A stretch of 61,893 bases of DNA from Pseudomonas_T sp032052615 (GTDB lineage: Bacteria; Pseudomonadota; Gammaproteobacteria; Pseudomonadales; Pseudomonadaceae). The stretch spans positions 1-61,893 of the forward strand of contig DAMBWF010000014.1 of NCBI GenBank assembly GCA_032052615.1, given 5' to 3'. Below, one piece after another: positions 17,843-28,829 of this stretch; the first letter of the stretch is position 1, and each line of letters opens with the position of its first letter. Both the position numbers and the translations under genes were made by a program. The notes beneath the pieces are model-generated. The model had not been told where the DNA came from. It searched no databases and worked only from the letters and a program-made list of their open reading frames with translations.

Positions 17843-18061
17843 ATGTCGAAAGAAGACAGCTTCGAAATGGAAGGCACTGTCGTCGACACCCTGCCTAACA
17901 CCATGTTTCGCGTGGAGTTGGAGAATGGGCACGTCGTTACCGCGCACATCTCCGGAAAGATGCGCAAGAACTACATCCGCATCCTGACGGGCGACAAGGT
18001 CCGTGTCGAGCTGACCCCCTACGACCTGAGCAAGGGTCGCATTACCTACCGCGCCCGTTAA
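17843..18061 (+). CDS. infA: Translation initiation factor IF-1
   Basis: 72 aa OB-fold protein that binds the 30S A site during initiation. Sequence [20 protein letters not shown] and [27 protein letters not shown] are near-invariant for IF-1. ATG 17843 is the conserved start. It lies 99 bp after bpt and is closed by a shared terminator with clpA. Confidence 0.99.
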
Positions 18062-18097
18062 CGAGCCACACCACTCGCTCCAGCCGGATCACCATAA

Positions 18098-18126
18098 GAA
18101 AACGCCCGACATTCGCCGGGCGTTTC
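18098..18126. terminator. Bidirectional terminator between infA and clpA
   Basis: Stem AACGCCCG / CGGGCGTT around ACATTCGC-type loop, with A-rich sequence on the left and T-rich on the right, between convergent infA and clpA. Confidence 0.8.
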
Positions 18127-18144
18127 TGTTTGTGGTACTCAGAC

Positions 18145-20415
<2,271 letters not shown>

Positions 20416-20444
20416 AGCTTCACCTCATACCCTAGCGGACGGCA

Positions 20445-20810
20445 TCAACCGTCCTTTTCGATTTCACAGAGTAGCGGATGCTGGCTCTCCCTCGCGTATT
20501 GATTGACCTGCATGGCCTTCGTTTCAGCGATATCACGAGTGTAGACGCCGCATACGGCTCGCCCTTCCGTATGAACGACCAGCATGATCTTGGTAGCCAG
20601 CTCGCGGTTCATGTTGAAGAACACCTCGAGCACTTGGACAACAAAATCCATGGGGGTGTAGTCGTCGTTGAACAAAATGACCTTGTACATGGGCGGCGCT
20701 TGCAGGACGGGCTTCGCTTCCTGGAGCGCAACGCCGGAACCATCGTCCTCATGGGGGAGCGACGAGGGGTCTTGATTGAATGTTAGTCGAATCTCGCTGT
20801 TTGCATGCAT
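20445..20810 (-). CDS. clpS: ClpS adaptor protein
   Basis: 121 aa adaptor that delivers N-degron substrates to ClpAP. Core PPMYKVILFNDDYTPMDFVVQVLEVFFNM includes the Asn/Asp residues contacting the N-terminal amine; HTEGRAVCGVYTRDIAETK follows. ATG 20810 (MHANSEIRLTFNQ) is chosen; the frame runs further upstream without similarity. With Aat and Bpt at 16-18 kb the full N-degron pathway is in one neighbourhood. Divergent from cspD with 222 bp between. Confidence 0.96.
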   Translation of the reverse strand: MHANSEIRLTFNQDPSSLPHEDDGSGVALQEAKPVLQAPPMYKVILFNDDYTPMDFVVQVLEVFFNMNRELATKIMLVVHTEGRAVCGVYTRDIAETKAMQVNQYARESQHPLLCEIEKDG

Positions 20811-21032
20811 GCCGGAAAAATGTTCGCAACGGGTGAGCCAGAGTGGCCGAAGGATTTTGACCGGCTTCTCGGCCGGACGCAGCATTGCCTTGACTAACGG
20901 CAAAAGGGTGTTAAAAACAATTGAATACCCAACGGGGTATATGGGGTCCGTGCCCTCGCCTACAAGGTTGTTCGCGCGGAGTCGAAGTGGATGATACTCC
21001 AGTGATGGAGTCCTTTGCAGAGGGATATCAGC

Positions 21033-21299
21033 ATGCTTAGCGGTAAGGTCAAGTGGTTCAACAACGCCAAAGGCTACGGGTTCATCGTCGCCGAAGGCAG
21101 AGATGAGGACCTATTCGCCCACTACTCGGCCATCCAGATGGAAGGTTACAAAACACTCAAGGCCGGCCAACCGGTGAGCTTCGAGATTTTGCAGGGCCCC
21201 AAGGGTCTGCATGCCGTGAACATTCGGGCAGCGATAGCCACCACCCCCGCGGCAACGCCCACGACCACCCAGTCCGAAAGGAGTCCGGCTGAGGTTTGA
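21033..21299 (+). CDS. cspD: Cold-shock-domain protein CspD
   Basis: 88 aa. Cold-shock domain MLSGKVKWFNNAKGYGFIVAEGRDEDLFAHYSAI with RNP1 (KGYGFI) and RNP2-like (LFAHY) motifs, followed by a low-complexity Ala/Thr/Pro tail (residues about 70-88). E. coli CspD inhibits replication in stationary phase by binding single-stranded DNA. ATG 21033 is the conserved start. Position next to clpS/clpA is conserved across gammaproteobacteria. Confidence 0.95.
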   Translation: MLSGKVKWFNNAKGYGFIVAEGRDEDLFAHYSAIQMEGYKTLKAGQPVSFEILQGPKGLHAVNIRAAIATTPAATPTTTQSERSPAEV

Positions 21300-21314
21300 G
21301 GCCCAGGGAGGGCA

Positions 21315-21346
21315 TAAAAAAAGCCGGTCATCGACCGGCTTTTTTT
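21315..21346. terminator. Bidirectional terminator between cspD and icd
   Basis: Stem AAAGCCGGT / ACCGGCTTT with loop CATCG, flanked by seven As and seven Ts, so it functions for both convergent genes. Confidence 0.92.
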
Positions 21347-21360
21347 ATTGCTGCCGCAGC

Positions 21361-22617
21361 TTACATATGGGCGATGGTGGCATCGCCGAATTGCGAGCAG
21401 GATTGCAGCTCGGCGCCTTCCATCAGGCGCTCGAAGTCATAAGTGACTTTCTTCGCGGCGATGGCGCCTTCGGTGCCCTTGATGATCAGATCCGCAGCCT
21501 CGGTCCAGCCCATGTGGCGCAGCATCATCTCGGCGGAGAGAATCAGCGAACCCGGGTTGACCTTATCCTGGCCGGCATACTTCGGCGCAGTACCGTGAGT
21601 CGCTTCGAACATCGCCACGGTGTCGGACAGGTTGGCGCCCGGCGCGATACCGATGCCCCCTACTTCCGCCGCCAGAGCATCGGACAGGTAGTCGCCGTTC
21701 AGGTTGAGAGTGGCGATCACGTCGTACTCGGCGGGACGCAGCAGGATCTGCTGCAGCATGGCGTCGGCGATCACGTCCTTGACCACGATGTTCTTACCGG
21801 TCTTGGGGTTCTTGAATTGCATCCAGGGGCCGCCGTCCAACAGCTGGGCACCGAACTCATCGCGCGCCACTTCGTAGCCCCACTCTTTGAAGGCACCTTC
21901 GGTGAACTTCATGATGTTGCCCTTGTGGACGATGGTCACGGAGTCACGATCGTTGTCCACGGCGTATTGCAGGGCCTTGCGCACGAGGCGCTTGGTGCCG
22001 TCTTGGGAAACCGGCTTGATGCCGATGCCGCAGTTCTCGGTGAAGCGGATTTTCTTGACGCCCATTTCCTCGGTGAGGAACTTGATGACCTTCTCGGCTT
22101 CGGGCGAACCGGCCTTCCATTCCACGCCGGCGTAGATGTCTTCGGAGTTCTCGCGGAAGATCACCATGTCCACGTCGCCCGGCTTCTTCACGGGGCTGGG
22201 AACGCCGGTGAACCAACGCACGGGGCGCTGGCAGACGTACAGATCAAGCTCCTGGCGTAGCGCCACGTTCAGGGAGCGAATGCCACCGCCGACGGGGGTG
22301 GTCAGCGGGCCCTTGATCGAAACCACGTAGTCGCGGACGGCTTCCAGGGTTTCTTTCGGCAGCCAGGTGTCCTGATCGTAGACCTGGGTGGCCTTCTCGC
22401 CAGCGTAGACCTCCATCCAGGCGATCTTGCGCTTGCCACCGTAGGCCTTCTCTACCGCGGCATCGACGACCTTGATCATGACCGGGCTGATGTCGACACC
22501 GATGCCGTCACCCTCGATGTAGGGGATGATCGGGTTGTTCGGCACGTTCAGGGACATATCGGCATTGACGGTGATTTTGTCACCGCTCGCAGGCACCTGG
22601 ATCTTTTGGTATCCCAT
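21361..22617 (-). CDS. icd: NADP-dependent isocitrate dehydrogenase
   Basis: 418 aa homodimeric TCA enzyme converting isocitrate to 2-oxoglutarate. Substrate-binding segment GGGIRSLNVALRQ holds Ser115, the residue phosphorylated by AceK in enterics. NADP-site GTAPKYAGQDKVNPGSLILS is present. In P. aeruginosa a monomeric isocitrate dehydrogenase (idh) lies beside this gene; here the next gene, 290 bp away and divergent, is a nudix hydrolase and no idh is present. Confidence 0.98.
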   Translation of the reverse strand: MGYQKIQVPASGDKITVNADMSLNVPNNPIIPYIEGDGIGVDISPVMIKVVDAAVEKAYGGKRKIAWMEVYAGEKATQVYDQDTWLPKETLEAVRDYVVSIKGPLTTPVGGGIRSLNVALRQELDLYVCQRPVRWFTGVPSPVKKPGDVDMVIFRENSEDIYAGVEWKAGSPEAEKVIKFLTEEMGVKKIRFTENCGIGIKPVSQDGTKRLVRKALQYAVDNDRDSVTIVHKGNIMKFTEGAFKEWGYEVARDEFGAQLLDGGPWMQFKNPKTGKNIVVKDVIADAMLQQILLRPAEYDVIATLNLNGDYLSDALAAEVGGIGIAPGANLSDTVAMFEATHGTAPKYAGQDKVNPGSLILSAEMMLRHMGWTEAADLIIKGTEGAIAAKKVTYDFERLMEGAELQSCSQFGDATIAHM

Positions 22618-22907
22618 GCTGGACTCCGTTGTTTTCGTGGATCAGACACTGCCAAACGCGGTCGCTTGGCAGATGAACTTGGGTCTCGAAAGGCTGAACA
22701 TTCTTGTAGTTTTTCTACAGAAAGTCACGCCCTTTCACGCCAGTCGCAGGGCTCAGGCCATGCGTGAGGCAAGGCTGGCAAGGCTCTGACGAGCGAGACA
22801 ACGAACTACAAGAACGCTACAAGGCGCGGGAGCTCTTATCGTAGCAGCTCCACCCCCAACCCGCCGCCCGGCAAGCGCCAGCGGCTCCAGATAGAGGTCA
22901 CGAATCC

Positions 22908-23351
22908 ATGCGTTTCACCCCCCATGTCACGGTCGCCACCCTCGTCGAGGACGATGGCCGCTTTCTTCTGGTCGAGGAGTTCGCCGATGGCCGCGCCGTA
23001 TTAAACCAGCCCGCCGGCCATCTGGAAGCCGACGAAAGTCTTATCGAGGCCGCCTTGCGCGAGACGCTGGAGGAAACCGGCTGGGAAGTGGAACTGACCG
23101 CCGTCACGGGCATTTACCTCTATACCGCGCCCGCTAATGGGGTGACTTACCAGCGCGTCTGCTTCGCCGCCCGCGCGTTGCGCCAGACCGACCGGCCGCT
23201 GGATGAGGGCATCATCGGCCCCCGCTGGATGAGCCGCGACGAACTGGCCAGACAACCCGAGCGCTGGCGCAGCCGCATGGTCTTGCGGTGTATCGACGAC
23301 TACCTGGCCGGTGCCCGCTTCCCGCTGGAGCTGATCCGAACCGGGACATAA
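22908..23351 (+). CDS. Nudix hydrolase (NudJ-like)
   Basis: 147 aa. The Nudix box is complete in GHLEADESLIEAALRETLEETGWEV (pattern G-x5-E-x7-REUxEExGU, residues about 38-60). NudJ-type enzymes hydrolyse nucleoside di/triphosphates or thiamine-pyrimidine pyrophosphate. The gene directly precedes mnmA, as is common in gammaproteobacteria, and probably shares its promoter in the icd/nudix divergent gap (22618-22907). Substrate is not predictable from sequence. Confidence 0.92.
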   Translation: MRFTPHVTVATLVEDDGRFLLVEEFADGRAVLNQPAGHLEADESLIEAALRETLEETGWEVELTAVTGIYLYTAPANGVTYQRVCFAARALRQTDRPLDEGIIGPRWMSRDELARQPERWRSRMVLRCIDDYLAGARFPLELIRTGT

Positions 23352-23418
23352 GGGCCTGGGTCCATCCGCCCCGCCATCTGGTAGACTCGCGCCTTTTCCG
23401 CAGTCATCGCCTATCGCT

Positions 23419-24534
23419 ATGCATGATCCAGCCACTACTCGTGTGATCGTCGGCATGTCCGGCGGCGTGGACTCCTCGGTTTCCGCCCTGCTGCTGCTCG
23501 AACAGGGCTACCAGGTCGAAGGCCTGTTCATGAAGAACTGGGAAGAGGATGACGGCACGGAATACTGCACTGCCCGCGAAGATCTGGCGGACGCCCAAGC
23601 CGTGTGCGAACGGATCGGCATTCCCTTGCATACCGCCAACTTCGCGGCGGAGTACTGGGACAACGTCTTCGAGCACTTCCTGGCCGAGTACAAGGCGGGA
23701 CGAACGCCTAACCCGGATATCCTCTGCAACCGTGAAATCAAGTTCAAGGCGTTCCTGGACTATGCTCTGAGCCTGGGCGCCGACCTGATCGCCACGGGGC
23801 ATTACGTCCGGCGTCGCGACGTCAAGGGGCGCAGCGAGCTGCTCAAGGGGCTCGATCCGAACAAGGACCAGAGTTATTTCCTCCACGCCGTGGGTGGCGA
23901 GCAGATCGGCAAAACACTGTTTCCGGTGGGCGAGCTGGAAAAGCCCCAGGTGCGCGCGATCGCGGAAAAGCACGCCCTGGCGACGGCGAAGAAGAAGGAT
24001 TCCACCGGCATCTGCTTCATCGGCGAGCGCCGCTTCAGCGATTTCCTCAAGCAATACCTGCCGGCACAGCCGGGTGACATCGAGACCCTCGACGGCAAGG
24101 TCATCGGGCGCCATATGGGCCTGATGTATCACACCATCGGCCAGCGCCAGGGCCTCGGCATCGGCGGCCTGAAAGACGCCAACGAGTCGCCTTGGTATGT
24201 CCTGAAGAAGGACCTCTCGCGCAATGTGCTGGTCGTGGGCCAGGGCAACGAGCATCCCCTGCTGTTCTCCCGGGCCCTGCTCGCCTCGGAGCTGTATTGG
24301 ATCAACCCGGTGGAGCTGAGCGCGCCGCGCCGCCTGACCGCCAAGGTGCGTTATCGCCAGAGCGATCAGGACTGTACCCTGGAGCGCACCGCGGAGGGGT
24401 ATCGCGCGGTCTTCGACGCGCCACAACGGGCCGTGACCCCGGGCCAGTCCGTCGTGTTCTACGATGGCGAGGTCTGCCTGGGCGGCGGCGTCATCGAACA
24501 GGCCGAGCCCTGGGCGGCTGGAGCGACCCCATGA
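23419..24534 (+). CDS. mnmA: tRNA-specific 2-thiouridylase MnmA
   Basis: 371 aa ATP-pyrophosphatase-type enzyme that thiolates U34 of tRNA-Lys/Glu/Gln, taking sulfur from TusE. P-loop SGGVDSS at residues 14-20, catalytic cysteines in NPDILCNREIKFK and STGICFIGERRF. Length and start (MHDPATTRVIVGMSGG) fit the family. The Tus relay that feeds it is at 3.1-4.5 kb. The stop overlaps hflD (ATGA), indicating coupling. Confidence 0.98.
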   Translation: MHDPATTRVIVGMSGGVDSSVSALLLLEQGYQVEGLFMKNWEEDDGTEYCTAREDLADAQAVCERIGIPLHTANFAAEYWDNVFEHFLAEYKAGRTPNPDILCNREIKFKAFLDYALSLGADLIATGHYVRRRDVKGRSELLKGLDPNKDQSYFLHAVGGEQIGKTLFPVGELEKPQVRAIAEKHALATAKKKDSTGICFIGERRFSDFLKQYLPAQPGDIETLDGKVIGRHMGLMYHTIGQRQGLGIGGLKDANESPWYVLKKDLSRNVLVVGQGNEHPLLFSRALLASELYWINPVELSAPRRLTAKVRYRQSDQDCTLERTAEGYRAVFDAPQRAVTPGQSVVFYDGEVCLGGGVIEQAEPWAAGATP

Positions 24535-25151
24535 CAGCGCCGCGGGAACAACTGATCGCGTTGGGCGCGGTGTTCAATGCGGCCTCGCTGGTGGACCGGC
24601 TGGCCAAGACCGGGCAGGTCAGCGAGCCACCATTGGGCTGCATGATCGGCAGCCTGCTGGTACGCGATCCCAAGACGACCCTGGAGGTCTACGGCGGCGA
24701 CGACATCAATTTGCGCGACGGTTACCGTGCCTTGGCCAGCGCGCTGGAGCGCGACCCGGGCAGCCTGCAACGGGAACCGCTGCGCTACGCCCTGGCCCTG
24801 CTCGGCCTGGAGCGCCAACTGGCCAAGCGCGAAGACATGCTGGATACCATCGGCAACCGGCTGAACCAGATCCAGCAGCAGGTCCAGCATTTCGGCGTCA
24901 CCCATGACAACGTGATCGCCGCCTGCGGCGCGCTCTACGAAGACACCTTGAGCACATTCCGCCAGCGCATCCAAGTGCACGGCGAAATGCGTTACCTGCA
25001 ACAGGCCGGCAACGCCTCGAAAATCCGCGCCTTGCTCCTGGCCGGCATCCGCTCGGCGCGCCTCTGGCGCCAACTGGGGGGGCATCGCTGGCAACTGGTG
25101 TTCAGCCGTCGCAAGCTCCTCAGCGAGCTGTATCCGTTGATCCGGCGCTGA
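24531..25151 (+). CDS. hflD: HflD high-frequency lysogenization protein homolog
   Basis: 206 aa, family length. HflD is a peripheral inner-membrane protein; in E. coli it interacts with the lambda CII protein, and its cellular role is unclear. Conserved segments: EQLIALGAVFNAASLVDRLA and the helical C-terminus (KIRALLLAGIRSARLWRQLGG). The start overlaps mnmA. In most Pseudomonas purB follows; here it does not, so the conserved block ends at this gene. Confidence 0.93.
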   Translation: MTAPREQLIALGAVFNAASLVDRLAKTGQVSEPPLGCMIGSLLVRDPKTTLEVYGGDDINLRDGYRALASALERDPGSLQREPLRYALALLGLERQLAKREDMLDTIGNRLNQIQQQVQHFGVTHDNVIAACGALYEDTLSTFRQRIQVHGEMRYLQQAGNASKIRALLLAGIRSARLWRQLGGHRWQLVFSRRKLLSELYPLIRR

Positions 25152-25230
25152 GCTATCGCCACCTCGCCGGCACGTGGCGAAGGCCGCTCAGGCGGGCGCG
25201 GGTCCTGGCGACGACCTTCCTGTCATGACA

Positions 25231-25251
25231 AGGCCCGCGCAAGGCGGGCCT
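25231..25251. terminator. Hairpin between hflD and DUF2188 gene
   Basis: Stem AGGCCCGC / GCGGGCCT with a short loop between two convergent genes; no long T tract. Confidence 0.6.
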
Positions 25252-25266
25252 CATGGGAGCCGAAAG

Positions 25267-25491
25267 TCAGCCCTTGGTGCGTCGAGGGTCGGCGCTACGG
25301 GGGTAGGTGCGTTCTTCCTGGATGGTGCCGTCTTCCTTATGGATTTTCACCGAGGCCGTCTTGCCCTCCATGTAGGCGGCGGTGAGTTCCAGCAATTCCT
25401 GCTTGGTTCCCGCGCTCTTGGAGGCACGGGCGGAACCCGTCTTGCGTAGCTCCCACCCATTGTCCGTCTTGCTGATGTGATACGTATCCAT
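25267..25491 (-). CDS. DUF2188-domain small protein
   Basis: 74 aa. MDTYHISKTDNGWELRKTGSARASK..TKQELLELTAAYM..ASVKIHKEDGTIQEERTYPRSADPR is the whole DUF2188 pattern: a W-x-hydrophobic strand, a helix, then VKIHKxDGxIQEERTYP. ATG 25491 is supported by GGAGAG a few bases upstream; the longer reading has no SD. Function unknown; DUF2188 proteins are small soluble and stress-associated by annotation only. Faces hflD. Confidence 0.88.
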   Translation of the reverse strand: MDTYHISKTDNGWELRKTGSARASKSAGTKQELLELTAAYMEGKTASVKIHKEDGTIQEERTYPRSADPRRTKG

Positions 25492-25635
25492 GAGCTCTCC
25501 TGTTCGTACGGCCGGTACGCCCAACGTCGGCGCGCCGTAATCGTATGACTGACGGAGCAAACGAAACGATCCCGTTATCGACGGCGTGCCCGCCGGACCT
25601 GGCGAAACGCCTCCACCCACGCGGACGCTCGCCAA

Positions 25636-26961
25636 TCAGCCCGTCTGGTCGCCGAGGTGATTGGCGAAGCGCCCGACCGCGCTGACCACCTGTTGCGCGC
25701 CGTCCTGGATATCGAGAATCTGCGTGCCGGCCTCGTTGGCCAGTTCCAAGCCTGCCTCCGCCTGCTGCTTACTGCTGCTCATGCTGGAAACGGCGGTCTG
25801 CGCGAGTTGCTGATTCTGCTGCACCACCCCAATGATTTCCTCGGTGGCCTGGCTGGTACGACCGGCCAGTTGGCGAACCTCATCGGCCACCACGGCGAAG
25901 CCTCGCCCCTGCTCCCCGGCCCGGGCCGCTTCGATGGCGGCGTTCAGGGCCAGCAGGTTGGTTTGCTCGGCGATACCACTGATGGTTTTCACGATCGAGT
26001 TGATGACCAGGGACTGCTTGTTCAGCGCCTCGATGCCATTAGAGGCCTCTTGCAGGTTCTGGGCAATCTGACGCATGACCTTGACCGTCTGCTGCACCAC
26101 CTCGGCGCCCTTCTGGGCGCTGAGGTCGGTCCGCTGCGAAATGTCGTAGGCGATGGCGGCGGCCTCCGCGACGGAACGCTCCTGGTTGACCTGGTCGGTG
26201 ACCACGGTGGCGAACTTCACGACCTTGTACAGCTCCCCCCGGGGATTGATCACGGGGTTGTAGGATGCCTCCAGCCAGACCTCGCGCCCGGCGCTGTCCA
26301 CGCGCCGGAAACGGCTAGCCACGTACTCGCCGCGCCGCAACCGCCGCCAGAATTCCTCGTAATCGGGCGAGTTGTATTCCTCGGGAAAGCAGAACATCCG
26401 GTGGTGCTTGCCCTTGATCTGCTCGAGTCTGTAGCCCATGGCGCGTAGGAAAATATCGTTGGCCGCCAGCACCTCGCCGTTCAGGCTGAATTCGATGACC
26501 GCCGTGGAGCGCAGCAAGGCCCGGATCAGGCTCTCGTGTTCGGCGGCGCGCTCGATCATGTCGGTGATGTCGCTGGCGAAACACAAGGTCTTGTACACCT
26601 GCCCGTTGCAATCCTTCACCGGTTGCCAGACCGCCCGCAGCCATGCTTCCCGACCATCGCCGCGCAGCAGGCGGAAATGGCCGCTGATGTGGTCTCCCCG
26701 GTTGATCGCGAGCTTGAGGTTGCTGTAGCACTCCAGTTTCTTCACGTAGTCCGCGATGAAGGTGTCCAGGGGCTTCCCTTCAAGATCGCCCCGCTTGTAA
26801 TGCATTTCGTCCAGGAACCTCTGGTTGACCGATTGGATGCGCCCCTGCCCATCGAGGGTCAGTCCCATGGTCTCCGTTTCCATCGCATCCTGAATCTGAC
26901 GAAACTCGGCGTTCTCGTTACGCAGTTGGGCCAGCTCCTGCTTGAAAGCGGAATTGAACAT
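25636..26961 (-). CDS. Soluble PAS-PAS methyl-accepting chemotaxis protein (BdlA-like)
   Basis: 441 aa without membrane segments. Two PAS domains (about residues 15-135 and 140-260; each ends in a PAC-like strand such as REAWLRAVWQPVKDCNGQVYK and REVWLEASYNPVINPRGELYK) are followed by an MCP signalling domain with the conserved hairpin tip EQTNLLALNAAIEAARAGEQGRGFAVVADEVRQLA. This is the layout of P. aeruginosa BdlA, which controls biofilm dispersion, and of Aer-2-type redox sensors. HAMP is absent. Ligand or cofactor (haem/FAD) cannot be told. It is monocistronic. Confidence 0.9.
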   Translation of the reverse strand: MFNSAFKQELAQLRNENAEFRQIQDAMETETMGLTLDGQGRIQSVNQRFLDEMHYKRGDLEGKPLDTFIADYVKKLECYSNLKLAINRGDHISGHFRLLRGDGREAWLRAVWQPVKDCNGQVYKTLCFASDITDMIERAAEHESLIRALLRSTAVIEFSLNGEVLAANDIFLRAMGYRLEQIKGKHHRMFCFPEEYNSPDYEEFWRRLRRGEYVASRFRRVDSAGREVWLEASYNPVINPRGELYKVVKFATVVTDQVNQERSVAEAAAIAYDISQRTDLSAQKGAEVVQQTVKVMRQIAQNLQEASNGIEALNKQSLVINSIVKTISGIAEQTNLLALNAAIEAARAGEQGRGFAVVADEVRQLAGRTSQATEEIIGVVQQNQQLAQTAVSSMSSSKQQAEAGLELANEAGTQILDIQDGAQQVVSAVGRFANHLGDQTG

Positions 26962-27315
26962 GAGATCACCTGATCCTTTGCAGTGAGTCTTCGTCGCGTC
27001 CAGCCATGGCGTTATTCGAGACGGATGGCAGCCGTTTTATCCATTAAAGATGCCGGGAACGGTTTCGCAAGAAAGGACGCCGGACGGAGCCTGGCCCGGT
27101 TTCGAGAGATAGACGACGACGCGAGTCTCGTTGCGAGCGGGTCTTGGAGCCAACCCAAGCATCGGCGAAGCGACGGCGACAAGGCGCCAAGCCCCGCCTC
27201 CGGCCCGGCCCTCGTAATGCCGCCCGGCCATCCGGCCGTACGGCGACCCGCAAGCGCCGCTCCCCGCCTGGCGAAGGTCGTTCGCCTGAGAGCAACCGCC
27301 CGGCTACGCCCGACC
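26962..27315. other. 354-bp stretch without a gene
   Basis: Contains the upstream region of the BdlA-like gene. Open frames exist on both strands but are GC-driven, with arginine/proline-rich translations and no motif. I see no repeat or RNA gene in it. Confidence 0.6.
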
Positions 27316-27912
27316 TTAGCCGACACACCGCGCGTCCCGGCACACGGCTTGCAGGGGGGGGACGCCGAAGCCCCGGATGAAGGCTTCCCTCAATATGGCG
27401 GCAGTCCCGAAAGCCAGTCTTCTTGGCCACGACCTCCAGGCCGTGCCGGCTCTGCTCGATCATCAACCGAGCGGCCTCAGGCCCTCCACAACCTTGGGGG
27501 ACTGTCCCGTCTCGGCGGTGAACAGCCGGGTGCATTGCCTCGGGCTCAGGCGCGCCGCCTCCGCCAGCAGCTCGACGCTCAGGAGGCGGTCGAGGTACTG
27601 GCGCATGGTCCAGGGCACGCTGGATGCGATCCGACTTCGGCGCAAGCGATAACAGCTCGGAATGCTGCGAGCGCCCTCCAGAGCGTCGCTGAGGCATCAC
27701 GAGCCTGTTGGCGACCGAGCGCGCCAGCTTCGCGCCCAGGTCTTCTCGACCATGCTCAGGGCCATGTCCAACCCCGCGGTCATGCCCGCGGAGGTTCAGA
27801 CGGGCCCGTCGACGATGAAGATCCGATCGTCCTCGACCTCGATGTCCGGGTAGCGGGCTCGCAGCGTCCGGGCGTAGGTCCAATGGGTCTTCGCGCGGCG
27901 CCCCGCTACCTC
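27316..27912 (-). pseudogene. Decayed GlxA-type AraC-family regulator
   Basis: The minus strand carries recognisable pieces in different frames. First AKTHWTYARTLRARYPDIEVEDDRIFIVDGPV, then a stop, then SAGMTAGLDMALSMVE (DJ-1/PfpI domain end). Next come LSVELLAEAARLSPRQCTRLFTAETGQSP and EAARLMIEQSRHGLEVVAKKTGF (AraC helix-turn-helix pair), then AFIRGFGVP before a run of eight Cs and a stop. At least three frameshifts and one internal stop separate the pieces, and the N-terminal half of the PfpI domain is missing. It is divergent from an equally broken SDR gene. Confidence 0.8.
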
Positions 27913-27942
27913 GCCCGCTGATCGAGGCCAAGCACACGAACC

Positions 27943-28702
27943 ATGAAGCTGACGCGAATACCCTCTTTATCACCGGCGGAACCTCCGGAATCGGCCGTGC
28001 CCTGGCCAAAGCCTTCCATCGGCTCGGCAACCAAGTAATCGTCGCCGGCCGCCGCCAGGCGCTGCTGGACGAGGTGGCCCGGGCCAACCCGAGAATCGAT
28101 ACCATCCCACTCGTCATCATCGTTCCAAAGCAGATCAAGGCGGTCGCTCAGGAGGTCATCCACCGCCATCTTCGCTGAATGTGGTAATCAACAACGCCGG
28201 CATCATGCCGTTCGACGATGCGGGCGCCGGGGAGCTAGACGACGAGCAGGCCGTCCACTTGGTGCACACCACCTGCTCGGCCCGGTTCGAGGCAGCGCGG
28301 CCTTCGTGGAGCACCTGAAGCGCCACCCGATGCCTATCTCATCCACAACAGCTCGATCCTGGCCTTCGTGCCTCTGGCTGCCACGGCGCTCTACTCAGCC
28401 GCCAAGGCGGCCCTGCATTGCTGCGCGTTGTCCCAGCGCTTCATGCTGCGCGACACCTCGGTCAAGGTGCTGGAGATTGCGCCGCCCTGGGTGGGTACCG
28501 ACCTGATCCACAAGAGCGGCGACGAGCGGGCCATGCCGCTGGACACTTTCGTCAGGGACACCCTGCTCAAGCTCGAGACCACGACCACCGAAGTGCTGAT
28601 GGACCGGGTGATGCCTCTGCGGGACAACCCCCGTCGGAACGAGCACGCGTTGGTCGAGCAGTTAACCCGTCGCAGGTCGACAACCCCATTCCAGTCGCCT
28701 GA
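27943..28702 (+). pseudogene. Decayed short-chain dehydrogenase/reductase
   Basis: Reads MKLTR, then after a one-base loss TLFITGGTSGIGRALAKAFHRLGNQVIVAGRRQALLDEVARANP (nucleotide-binding TGGTSGIG). Later, in other frames, NVVINNAGIMPFDD (NNAG) and LIHNSSILAFVPLAATALYSAAKAALH (catalytic S and YxxxK) appear, with a nearly intact C-terminal third ending in NPIPVA. At least four frameshifts break it. With the adjacent GlxA-type remnant it was once a regulator/SDR divergent pair. Confidence 0.85.
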
Positions 28703-28740
28703 ACCGACCGTACCCATCTTTGTAGACAAGGAACCGAACC

Positions 28741-28827
28741 ATGACACGCATGACCGCCCTGATCGACGCGCCCCTGTGCGACAACCCGGCGCTCTACCCG
28801 TCCAAGGAAGTTATGCCTTCCCGATAG
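28741..28827 (+). pseudogene. Truncated 28-codon frame at the island edge
   Basis: ATG after AAGGAAC at good distance, then MTRMTALIDAPLCDNPALYP and SKEVMPSR before a stop three bases from the end of the PucR-type gene. The abrupt end and the ribosome site suggest the 5' end of a gene cut by the rearrangement that brought in the next block. The piece DNPALYPSKEVM faintly resembles the C-terminus of polyamine-binding proteins, but this is too short to assign. Confidence 0.35.
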
Positions 28828-28829
28828 TC

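Noticed and set aside
27044..28138. Single 364-codon minus-strand frame across both pseudogenes
   Set aside because: Most of its translation is arginine/proline-rich noise. Only scattered segments in several frames match AraC and SDR families, so these are two broken genes.
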